Below the pieces are notes generated by a model. The model saw only the letters and a list, made by a program, of their open reading frames with translations. It did no database searches and had not been told where the DNA came from. 64,000 nt of DNA from the NCBI RefSeq assembly GCF_021155775.2, contig NC_060233.1:37603077-37667076 (forward strand), in the 5' to 3' direction. Every line of letters starts with the position of its first letter. Position 1 is the first letter of the stretch. Below are positions 53,101 through 64,000 of this stretch, piece after piece. Origin of the DNA: Neodiprion pinetum. Lineage: Eukaryota; Arthropoda; Insecta; Hymenoptera; Diprionidae. Position numbers and translations under genes: made by a program.

Positions 53101-54994
53101 GCTGCTGGGGTCGAATCGCATTCAATTGGTTTTAATTCAATCTGCTAATTGATAACCGTGGGGTGGCTCGTCTTTCTTCTCAACCCAACTATCTCGCGGC
53201 TAAAGCTTGACGGGAGAAATTTGCAGGGACTGAACTTTGACGGTGGTACAAATTTCGCCGAGATCGTGCGAACGTCCCGTAGGTACAACACTCGTTGCCA
53301 CGCGGCAACAGAGACCCAATTTGAAAGACGTTGCATTGTCATTTTGAATTGACTTTACTTTCGTAGAACCGCCGTTGCACGATGCAATTACAGAAAATTC
53401 TGAGCCACTCGGTAAACTGGTACTACACTAGATCACGGAGGGGGATGCGGTGGGTAGGGTGTAAAAAAATTGGGTCGATTTTCTTTCGAAGAGAAGTGAT
53501 TTTGAGAGGATCTTGCCTCGAACGACAGCTGACAAGGGGTAAAAACGGTATCCAGCTTAACCCCCTCAGACATCCGATAGGCAATCGAGAAAATTGTCTG
53601 GAAATGCTGAAGCCAACCAGGTTTAATCGACTTAATCAACGTCTTTGTACGTCAAGGGTGTCTCTCGGCTCCGACAAGGTTCACCGGACGCCCTTCTTTC
53701 CCATCAACTTTTACCCGTGCACGCGTTGCGCCCCGCTGTGTGACGAATGTATTTGTTTTCTCTATCCTCCAACCCCCGTCTTTACGCGTCCATCTCTTTA
53801 TCTCTATTCCTCGTTCGGCCGAAGGCACAGAGTCTTATCTATCCTCGATTACACTTCCGGACGTGAAGGTAATCAGCGTTTTATTACGGCCGATACTTAT
53901 CGTCAAGAAACAATACGTTTCTCTCGTATCAGAGTCGCTTCATCTTTTATTCACCCGCTTATACCCGGTATGAGAAGAAGAGGGTAAAAGGAAAAACGAG
54001 GAAAACAGAGTAAGAAAAAAAAAAATAAATAAATAAAAAAAAAAAAAAACAGCCGACCGAAAGACGGAAAGAGGGAACATAATAACATTAGGGTGGCTGT
54101 ACAACCCCGCAGTTTGTCTCGGCTACGCCGTTCGACGTTACGGCCGACCGTCGACGTCGCCTCGCATTGCATTGTAAACGTTGATGGGTCAATACGAAAA
54201 ATGAGTCATAAACTCGGGAGGTAAGTATAGACAATTTTCGTGCCATACCGTGGATGCCGATTAACCTGCCGGGGTTTCGGTTCGTGTTACGCGTCTATGA
54301 GGCTGCATGCCGTCGCCTCGAAACCACCCCTACATTATAAGTATACTTGTCCGCCGCTCAAGTTTCTTCGCGGTCGAGTTCAACCGGCTGCATACGAGTC
54401 GAGTCTCAGGGTGGTTGGAGGTCGACGAACCGAGCGAACTATAACACTTCGAGTCATGTGCACCGTATACCATGGCATTAAGCATAACTTGTCCCATGTT
54501 CAATTGTGCCGAGGAAGATGGGACGCGTGCTTTCAGCTCGCATAGACAACTTCGAGTACCGCGTTGCCGATTTTGGTTAACGTGCTCTCAACTGGTATAA
54601 TAAACTTGACGTGTAAATCATCCGTTTTACACTAAATTTTTCTTTTCATAGCTCGTTATGTACCTAACTGATGGAACTTACCGCGGTACCTATACCTGGG
54701 CGCGCGAGGTGAAGAATTAACCGGCGGAAGTCTCGAATCGAATTTCAAAAGTCCCATTCGCCACTGTAATACAAGCTTTCCGAGTGATCCAAGAGTGCGT
54801 GTGTGCCAGGTATATGTATGTATATCTATACGCTGGGATTTATACTCTGTCGCGTATAGTCGGCGTGATTAATATTCATTTATCCTTTACACGCGTTGGA
54901 TTTAACGACCGTCGTGTCCGCCCGGCGTGCACTGCCTTACCGTGACGTATGACCGGGTGTGTCACCGAATGAATATTACCTATACATACATACA
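41105..54994. other. Non-genic stretch right of Deaf1
   Basis: The first few hundred bases must contain the Deaf1 promoter and 5' untranslated region. Beyond that I find no coding exon with a recognisable domain. Contents include TA runs near 45379-45397 and 48203-48222, an imperfect CGACG-rich patch near 47966-47996, A/AAT runs near 54015-54048 and scattered GC-rich patches. The longest frame (53382-53987, 201 codons, true ATG) lacks family resemblance. No tRNA or other RNA gene was recognised by its boxes. Confidence 0.5.
48203..48222. repeat. TA dinucleotide microsatellite
   Basis: An alternating TA tract of about 20 bases in non-coding sequence. Confidence 0.8.
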
Positions 54995-55016
54995 TACATG
55001 TATATATATACATGTA
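54995..55016. repeat. Perfect 22-bp palindrome in a CATA/TATG-rich tract
   Basis: TACATG, then five TA units, then CATGTA reads identically on both strands. It lies in a longer tract of CATA, then TA, then TATG units (about 54980-55023), so it probably arose from slippage in a simple repeat. Confidence 0.8.
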
Positions 55017-58000
55017 TATATGTAGTTGTCCCACTCGGGTATCCGAAACAACTCACCAATAATTTGGATTAAAATAGTTGGAACGGTGGCAGTGATACGT
55101 AGAAGGTACAAAGTGCCGAATTGGAAGAGAAGGTGATCAAGGTTCTAACCGAGACCTTGACGTTTATGACTCGTCGTGAGTGGTCCTCTGAATTTCAAAG
55201 AAAAAGAAGAAAAAAAGCGACAAGGTGTACTTTCGGGCATTAAGGATAAATGATGAAAGGCTTAATGGAAAACGTTATCCATCGCCATTAAAAACTGTGT
55301 AATAATAACAAATGGCACTTTATCTCACACCTACGTGTAATATAGCGTGCGAAGTAGAGAATTCTAGGCGAATGATTCGACATCGTCTACATATATGTAT
55401 ATACCCTCTTAAATTCTCGGAATGGAAGACCGCTATTAATCTCAATGAGAAGAATGGCCAGAGGGCGGAAACTCGAAGGAAAAAAATCGATTCCTTACGC
55501 GTAACCGTGACGGTTAAACCCGTAATAACGGTTTTCGAGAAGTAGTGTAATGGCATAATAATCTTGAACGTCGTGCGGAAGAAATTTTGATCAGCTTCAA
55601 CCAGCGCATCTAAATTAGCGCCAGAGAAATCCATGGTCGGGCTATTGTTCGTTGAGGCACGCAAGCCGCGGCGCGGTATTCAGTTTGTACTGCAGGTTGA
55701 CGTAAAGCCAAAGCGAAATGTGCGCCCTGCGGAGAAAGAGAGAGAACTGAGACCCGACCGTAAATACCTGGGCATCCCCTCTTCATCCTCCGGGAATTTC
55801 TACCCTCATCTCGGGGTGGCGGCACGCGGTTCCCCGTATCCGGGTTTCGGACTTCCGGCTTCATTTATATAAGAGTCTCGAACCCGTGGATGAACCGTGC
55901 GTGCGCCCATGGGCATTAGGAGATATCGCGATTTCATCTCGATAAACAACCGATCGTTTATCAAAACGGCCTCTGCTGCTTATGGACGTGATTCGCTAAA
56001 CTTGTGCGCAAACACCTACATGCGAGAAAAATCGACAATGTTCTAGCCGACGAGAGGGGGCGAACGGGGAGGAAACGGGAAACGGGAAACGGGAAATGGG
56101 AAGGCGGCGAGGGGCGGGGGTGGCGGGGTGGCCTGTGCGTGACGGCAGAGATGGATGTTGCAGGGTGCAGGTCTAACCCGACAGCGTTCTCGAGCACTAC
56201 AACATTATGTATACTAACCGGCGAAAAAATGCTAACGGACTCTTGATCGCCGCCAGTACAGAATGTACGTTGCAGGCAGTCGGCCGCGTTCGCGCGAAAA
56301 ACAGTCAAGCCGCGGTTAGGACTTGAGGATAAACCGTCCGGTATTTCCAGTGAAAAATAGATGCGTAAAGAAGAAGAGAAAAAAGGAGGAAACAGAAAGA
56401 TACCTATACACAAGTGTTATAGGTATCATTGGGAGTGGGGCTTTCCGAGGGTGGCTGCAACGTCTCCCGGAAGGCGTTCATCCGTCTTCGTTTCCGTCAA
56501 AATTTGAAAAAAAAATACAATCGCGGGCCTTCTTTCTTAGCTCAGAGTGTTCCACGAAATATGACTTGTATCTTCGTCGTTGTCAAATACCGCGCGATTT
56601 CTACTCGCCGAGGCAAAGCGTAGTGCGCGTCTTGACGATGGTGTTTAATTTACAACCGCGTTCTTCCGAGGCAAACATCTTATTTCGCTGCCACGTACGC
56701 CTGCAGAGTGTAGTACAGATGTTGTAACGTATACAACGCTTCAGGATATCCGAATACTTATATTCGACGAAGCTATTCCGGGTTATTTTCACTCTCGAGT
56801 AAAACGGATATTGCTCATTAACCGAGTTATTTAAATATAAATATTTTTCGCCCTCGGTCTCTCTGCCGTGGCGATACGAAAAAACCGACCCACCGGCGGT
56901 ATCGAAGGCGTAACGAAACGACTGGTGGAACGAAAATTGGAACGGCGCGAGAGAGTTGAAAACTTGGGTAATCCGAGAATGAAATTTGATTGTAGGTTGA
57001 GGGAAGGCGTTAGCTCGGTGTGAAGAGACGTTCAAATTTCTCTGCTGCAAGGGAGACGCGACGACTGCAGCTGGCTGCCCGCGACTGTGAGGGAATTCGA
57101 GATAGAGTTGGCGTGGAAACGGTGGAAACTAATGTAGAGGCATTGTTAGGCAAATAGTTGAACACGGTCCAAGCCAAAGTCGCGTAATTATACGATGTGC
57201 TAGGAGCGAACCTGGAGGTTGGCCATTACTCATACTTTTCACAATTGCGAATTGGTATACACGCGGTGGCTCGGCAGTTGCCCCGTGAAAATTGAGTGGA
57301 AATTGTTGAACGGAAGACTTTGATCGCCGGATCCCGCCCCGCAAGCTCGAGGATTTATCTATCCGAGATCTCTCACTCACTCGCTCACTCACACGGTAAT
57401 ACAATCTTGGCTGCAGCGCGGCCTCGTTAAACCGCCGAGTCATCCCCGAACGCCTCGATTTTCACGCTTCAAACACCTTTCACCGTTGGGATTTTTCCGC
57501 TTTTATACGCTGGCCGCAAATAGCCGCGACTTCGGTCCCGGTCTCTCCGCGCTGGCCGAGGGAAAACCGAACGTCGAAGCGAAGACGGAGACGAAGACGA
57601 GTCCGGTAATCAGGGTTGCCTTGGAGTAATCGCGTTAGCTAACCGGCCGCACCACTCTGGCATACTGATCGCTGATACCACGGCCCGGAAATAGGTAGAG
57701 CCAACGTTTGCACCGGTCACGTATTCCCCGACGTATATACGTATGTACGTATATATCACTGGATGCAGACCCTCCCCGATCCTCCGTCTACCTCCTGATC
57801 CGCTGCAGGAAGAATTTCGTTAGGTCACTCGATCATAGAGTTAAATGGATGTACGGAGCAGTCGTCGCTGGGATTCGGAAGGACAATCGTGACAAGGTAA
57901 CGATTGTTCAGCGTCGATTGAACACCGTCATGTTTCAATTAGGCTGAGAACAATTAATCCGAGTATTGCCGATCGCGAACCGAACTGTGTATACGGATAA

Positions 58001-58453
58001 AATACTGAGAGCGTATAACGGACTAAGAGTGAAAATGATTAATACCCGTACACGGATTTACCGCAAACCGTAATTTATCACGATATGCTGCAGGTTGCGG
58101 AGGGTTAGCTAATTGTGTTTGGAAGTTCACATGCACCACCGTGAATCAGTTGTACTATATACATAAATCTGTATAGCTGTGGAGCAGAAATTGTACGGTA
58201 TCAGATGCGTAGCGAGGAGAGTTGGCGGCGTTAGGTGGTGTAAAGTAATTACGAAACTCACCCCTAATTCGTAACGTGTTTGCAGATTCTCAAGCGTAAA
58301 TCAATTCGATTTACCTGCAAGTACAAAATTACTGCACCTCTAATCCTGCGGACAAATTGTCGCGTTTTCGCTGCGGCGTAAAAGTTGATGGATAGAAAAG
58401 GGGTTGGACCTAGTCGGCGGTCAACTGCCCCGCTCTCCGGCTGAAACAAAAAG

Positions 58454-58456
<3 letters not shown>

Positions 58457-58511
<55 letters not shown>
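58457..58511. repeat. GA dinucleotide microsatellite (55 bp)
   Basis: An uninterrupted GA run. It creates Ser-Leu repeat frames on the minus strand that should not be called as protein. It sits at the edge of a CpG-rich patch (58.55-59.0 kb). Confidence 0.97.
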
Positions 58512-58517
<6 letters not shown>

Positions 58518-61500
58518 AAAAAAAAAAGAAACAAATATGGAGAAAGTGAAATTTCATCCGTGCCCGAGGCCAACGGCGAGGCCGCGAGGCGTCAGATGAA
58601 CAACTGTTGCATCCCTTGGCGCTGGAGCCGATTTCTCTCTCGCTCTCGTTCACCACCCCCACTGCCATCTTCCATGTGTAAGCGAAGGGTGCGCGAAAGA
58701 ACCGGCGGCGTCGGCGTCGTTGCGTCGCGTGGATATTAGGGGATGATGCGCGAGCTGCCGGCCGCCGCGAAAGCCGGAGAACTGCGAGGAAAAGGCGAGC
58801 GCCCTCAACGGTGCGTCGGGACGTCCGGCGTCGAGTCAGTCTGCGCCCGTTAGCCGTCGCGACGCCACTGATCGTCGAACTCCGTCGCAACGACGCGCCT
58901 CCGACCGTCGCACGCGAGTTTCCGAATTACGCGCCCCGTCGAGGTATCGGTCAGGTTAACGGTCCGTTTGAACCGCACGTGCCGATTGGGGCGAATTCAC
59001 CCCGTCGAATGATTTTTTCCTTCTCTTGAGTTAATTTTTCGTAACCGTGCGGTAAATGAAACACAAAAATAAAGTACAGTTTGAAGATTTGCAAAGTATA
59101 GAGAACAGGAGTTGCCTGATTGTTGTTATTTTATCCGTACAGGGTCTGTGAAAAAAGAAAAGAAAGAGGAATAAAAGAAAAAAAAAAGCGAAATTGTTGC
59201 TTGTCAAGAGTTCTACATACACACGTATACGTATAAATTGCTATTTGAACACGGGAGAATATACAAGCCGGGGAAAGATCTACCGAGGAATTTAATCGGT
59301 GAGTAAGATATAATAATTACGGGGAAAGGTCCTCGTCGTAATCGTGTTTGAAAAATAACACACAGGCAAGAATCCTGCCTTTTGACGTTAATTATCCATC
59401 AACCGTGGTGAATTTTGAGCTTGTTTACAACCGCTCGCTGGGTCACGCCATAGCTCGGAACTCGTTGACAAAGTAAACAATATATTACAGCCGATTACAT
59501 TACCCCCCTAATGAAAATTTCCCTGACAAACATGTGTACCTATACATACATATAACATATTATAGGCGGGCACCCGCGACGAGCAGTGCGTGCTGCTAAT
59601 TACGAAAATGCACGACCATTTACCACGGTACGTGTATGAAGTAGCCTGCGTTAATTATCATAATGTGGGTTCCGTCATCGATCACGGAGGCGAATTACGC
59701 GTCGCTTGATTCAATTAGCAATCGCTGATGGAAATATGCTAGTTTAAAAATTTATATCGCACTCCGTTTCGACGGAGTTACCGAAGATCCTAAATCACCG
59801 ATTTAGATTGCAGCGCGGTAGATACGTTCGATATCCGAGCGAAATTGAAGGTATCATAGATTGATAACATGCGTGATTCCGTTAGCTACGAGAAATGTTG
59901 CTGAAAAATCGATCGGTCACGCAGCTTACGTAAACGTGCAGGAGTGCCGTGGATTAATTATTTATATTTTTGTATTCATCACGCACGTAGCCGGGCTGAC
60001 AGACGGACTTCGGCCTTGCGGGTACACAACGCACGCACGTGACGGTAAACGAGCCGATTTTATCGCCCTCGATCACCGTGGCGGTGACAAACCAGCTCGC
60101 GCAAGTACCTCGAGGATTCCCCTTCGCCGAATCGATCGTCGATGAAACGAGAAGAAAGAGAGAAAAACCAAATAATCACCGACTCGCGACGGCTGCAGTA
60201 GTAGGGCTCAACGGTTGGGTCGGACGAAGAATACATCGGGTGATCCCCGCAGGAGCGACGTGTAAAATCCGTGCCCATGAGCGGAGTTATTCCACCGACG
60301 ACACTTCCCCAAATAGCGTTAATTAAGTTAGCGAGGCGGTGGAAAGTTGGCAAAGTGCAGCCGATCAACGGCGTCGCGTAATTACACCAAGAGCTTTGAC
60401 CATCGGTCGCGCTTTTGACGAACCTGCAGTCAAACGACTCACGCCCATCGATCAGATGTCAATGGAACCGAGCGTTGAAGCATCTCGAGTGGCTTGGAAA
60501 TATGCGTTCTGTAATTACGAGGAACGATCAGCTGACCTGGCTGATTTTTTACTTTTTTCGTTGGGGCTTCTCCCTCGAGACCAAATTTCGAAAGCATGTG
60601 GCTTTTTCTCTGATAATTAAACTCCTCGCAACATGGGAATATTTTCTATCAAAATTCCGGGGCGGCAGCATCGCCCGCGTGAAATGACCACCCCAATTGC
60701 GGTATGTGGAAACCGAGGGAGGATCGAGGGTGTCTAGAGCTCTCGCCTTAAGAGCCTTGTGGAATGTGGCTGTGCGGCCACTGCAGGCAGATCGTCTTCT
60801 CGACGAAAGCCACGCCACGGAGCACGGAAGCGGAATCGGAGCTTCTCGCCGTCTTGGATTAATTTTTCATTTTCTTTTCAGTCTATAACGAGGGGTTATA
60901 TTTAAATAACTTACTGGAAAGTAGCTCGTGGCCTCAAGTCAATCAGCCAACTACGCGACGTCACGCCTATCTCAAGTCACTTTTGAATTATGAAGGGGAC
61001 GCGACGATCGTTAGCGCTACGACTACTTCGTTAAAACTGGGAAGGAACATCCTCTTCGAACGATGTATCGAATTATTCATTCACGATGAATCGTACGAAT
61101 ATACCAGATTTTGTATCGCGTCTATGAGTGTCGGTTTAACGCGAACCGAGTGAATCCATTAATCGTTGGTGAAAGAGAAAAATGAATATGTTAATTTCAG
61201 CTCCGAGTTTATAGATTACAAAATTATAGTTCAACATCGCTCGTGCATTTGGTACAACGAGTTTTACTCCTTGTCTTTAAATTATTTATGATAATGATCT
61301 TTGGCGAAGAGGTAGAGAAGAATAATATCCTATAGGAGGTTAGTTGGGCTTGTCGTATTCCTGTCGAAAGCATCGAGCCAATTAGGGTAAAAATTAAGGC
61401 ACACCAGGTGTTCTCCTTACGTCTTGACGAAGCTGTTCTCATTAAAAAGATCACCCCGCGGCCACTTCGTAATTGTTATTACAGCCATTCCAATTTTAGT

Positions 61501-63821
61501 CACCCTCCCTCTCGATATCAGGTTAAGGTGGTGTAAAATCCGAGGTGATTAAGGGATGAAAAAAAAAAATATATATATATTCCTGGGTAAATGAGAAGCG
61601 TTGTAGGGGTTTTGCCGACGTTGATCGGGCTAAATCGTTCAACCGGTAATTAGTTGTAATAAAAGTCAAGTAACGCGACTGGCGAATCGTACAATAACTC
61701 CACCGGCTAATTCTCATTCACAATTTGATTATCGCCGTGATATTCAACCGGGGCATCGAAGCCGCGCGTTATTCAACGGAGTATTTGATCGTGCCTGGAG
61801 GGAAGAGGAAAGTCCGACGCAGGTTCTCGCCTCACGTACATTCGACATAATCGAGCGCCTAGAGCGACAGATACGTAGCGGAATGCTGAATTTAAGTAAC
61901 CGTTCAGGGTGGATATATCGCGTGGGCGAGGATCGCGGGTGAATTCCTGGATGTAATAAACGAAGAATACTAATTCGTTTGGGAGTATTGGCATTGTGAT
62001 TTTACCTTCGGGACGATCGCTCCTGCTCGAACGAATGACAGGGAAAAGTGTATTGACCGTATCGCGAAATGGAAAATTAACAATCTTCGATAATTGGGGG
62101 CGGTTGAATTTACCCTGAGTAAGCTGACGCGGCATCCTCGGGGTCGTGAATAAATTCGAGGAAAGGGTACGGGACATAAAATTTAGTCTAATCTGAGAGC
62201 GACCTTTTCCGATAGTTTGCCACTTCGCGAAACGAGTGAGTGAAAAAGTTCTCCTCTTATACCTTCGGCTGCAGGGCACGGCTGGTAAAACCTTCGATGC
62301 AAGTTCCAAGTGGGATTGGTTTTATTCCCGGTAGTTCGTCGGGTCTGTGCACTGCACTCCGGAATTTATAGGGGGGATGATTTAAATTTCCAAAATCCTA
62401 TCCCCGGACCAAAGCGAGCTAGAGGCACGAGTCGCTCTCCCACCACCAACACGGAATAAGACAAGAGTAAGCATTCGACTTTCCGGCTGACTAACGGGAA
62501 CACCGATACACGTATTCCCTCTCGTTCCGGTGTTGTAGACACAAGAATTATCGCGAAGTAGGGTGAGACAACGTCGAGCAGCGACGAGCGACCAGGGGTA
62601 GGAATGTCAGGGCGGAGGGCGAGGGTGGAAGACAGACTGTTTGGTTAAGCGTTCTCGAGATATCGAGAATCCGCCGTCGTAATATCGGAGAGAATATTTC
62701 CGATGTATCGTACGAGTGGATAGATATTGCTATTTAGTATGAAAATAATAGCCAGAAGTCTGTTGTTTCAGTCGATAACGATCAGAGTGTCTCGAGTAGT
62801 GTAACAAAGAACGCATCCCTTCCGCCTGGGTGCAGGCGGTCGTATCGAGAGCCGATCACGAGCTTTCGGAACGGTTCGCCAAAGGACCGAGACCAATCAG
62901 TCGAGAATATTTGCTATCGCACGACGCGTGCGGGCGAAACGCAGCTGAAATCCCACCGGATTGGCTCCGTGGCGCTGAAGCAAGCGAGTGGCAACGCTGT
63001 CCTGGCTGAGTATGAGTTATGCCCCGGAGTTGCGGTATCTGGTGGTAACACACGACACCCGAGAACCTCGTCGACCTCGTCGTGTTGCGATAGGCGAACC
63101 GAAGCCTGACTCGCATGTCCGCAAGCTCGAGTCGTACATGCGACTTGCTAATCAGCGCGCAGCCAGACGGGAACAATTCATTCCCATCGCACGATCCACG
63201 TTCGAATTATCGAGGAAATAAGCAGAGGATACTCGTCGCGCAGACCGAATCTTCGGCGGTATTCCGCGGCGAAACGGTCCTGCGCGTTTATATGTCAACG
63301 AATCGTCCGCATGTATAGTGCAGAGGGTGAAATCCTCCGGGTACCGACTGAACGGACGGCGGAATGAAGAAGGACGTCGGAGATATGATGCACGTCGGAG
63401 AGAAAGGCGGGATTGTTCGTAAATTGACTGCCGGAGAGGCAATTCGGACCGTTTCTTCCCCGGGGATATGGCCGGGTCCTCCGGGCTGGAGATGCGAGTC
63501 CGGAGGACCGTGGTCGGTTGGCTAGGAGAGGAAACCATTCTCATTCTATGTCAGTGTTTCGGAGCCACGAGGCGGGGCGAGGCGAGGCGAAGCGAGTCCG
63601 GCTAATTTGCTAATGCCTTATTTAGGTGCAATTATTTGACTTGGTTCTACGGGATGGTTGCAGACCCTGCAACATTCGCAAGCTACGCAACCCTCGGAGA
63701 CTGTTTCTCTTCCCGTTTTCCTACGTAGTGATTCGATATGTATAACAAGGTACATTTCGTAACTTCTTACCTCGTATAATTTTGAAAACGGGACAAATGC
63801 TTGGACAAAGAAGAGAGTGAT

Positions 63822-63823
<2 letters not shown>

Positions 63824-63855
<32 letters not shown>
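63824..63855. repeat. GA dinucleotide microsatellite
   Basis: About 16 GA units close to the right edge of the window, in non-coding sequence. Confidence 0.95.
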
Positions 63856-63858
<3 letters not shown>

Positions 63859-64000
63859 TAATGCAAAAACAAATCAGCTGATGGGAAGAAAAAACGACGA
63901 CGAAACTAGGGCCCTCAAATTTTCCGCCAACGCGAGCGACGGAATGGCAAGTAGGTGAAGACGACTGATGATATTTACGGTACTTGATTTTTCGGAATAA

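Larger units (their letters stand above)
55017..64000. other. Non-genic stretch with CpG-rich islands at the right end
   Basis: No exon I can tie to a known protein. GC- and CpG-rich patches occur near 55.65-56.2, 57.3-57.7, 58.55-59.0 and 62.8-63.6 kb, with purine microsatellites beside two of them. Short A/G-rich repeats (GGGAAAC units near 56077-56101) are also present. These patches could be promoter or 5'-untranslated regions of a gene beyond the right edge, but no splice-linked coding exon supports that. Confidence 0.45.

Noticed and set aside
53382..53987. Plus-strand open frame of 201 codons with a true ATG
   Set aside because: No recognisable motif, irregular composition and an opposite-strand frame of similar quality over part of it. 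Not enough to call a gene without transcript support.
58264..58890. Minus-strand open frame of 208 codons
   Set aside because: Runs through the GA microsatellite (Ser-Leu repeats) and Arg-rich CpG sequence; low complexity, not a protein gene.
61773..62309. Minus-strand open frame of 178 codons
   Set aside because: GC-rich region where long chance frames are expected; no family resemblance and no splice partners.
62988..63221. Plus-strand frame of 77 codons with an Arg-rich, exon-like translation
   Set aside because: Looks orderly, but it lies in a CpG-rich patch where such frames are common. No splice partner or family was recognised.

Overview
The window is eukaryotic nuclear DNA, most likely from an insect. 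Spliced genes have short introns (78 bp to 1.3 kb) with GT..AG borders, microsatellites and inverted-repeat elements are frequent, CpG is not visibly depleted, and there are no bacterial operons. The four protein genes are animal genes. A hymenopteran (sawfly-like) source is my guess at low confidence, because nothing in the window fixes the order.

Layout. Positions 1-26,440 hold no gene I can support. This stretch contains simple repeats, a 217-bp perfect tandem duplication (6470-6903), two inverted-repeat (foldback/MITE-like) elements (about 4014-4354 and 17367-17972), several GC-rich islands and one weak exon candidate (20972-21107, minus). Positions 26,464-41,104 form a compact four-gene cluster: GatA (minus, single exon), an NCKIPSD/SPIN90 homologue (minus, nine coding exons), a UTP18/wicked homologue (plus, seven exons) and Deaf1 (minus, four exons). 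Positions 41,105-64,000 are again without a recognisable gene, with microsatellites and CpG-rich islands (notably about 58.6-59.0 kb and 62.8-63.6 kb).

The exon structures were assembled by eye from splice consensus, frame continuity and family similarity. All three spliced reading frames close without an internal stop: 653, 559 and 467 residues. The NCKIPSD and UTP18 homologues are divergent across about 0.54 kb and probably share a promoter region. UTP18 and Deaf1 are convergent, and the space between them carries a degraded tandem copy of the UTP18 3' end.

The genes are not one pathway. GatA serves mitochondrial Gln-tRNA formation, NCKIPSD serves Arp2/3-dependent actin nucleation, UTP18 serves small-subunit ribosome biogenesis, and Deaf1 is a SAND/MYND transcription factor. 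The most interesting signal is at the Deaf1 stop. The TAG lies in a context known to favour readthrough (CAA TAG CTAG) and is followed in frame by 44 open codons, the second half of which looks like acidic coding sequence.
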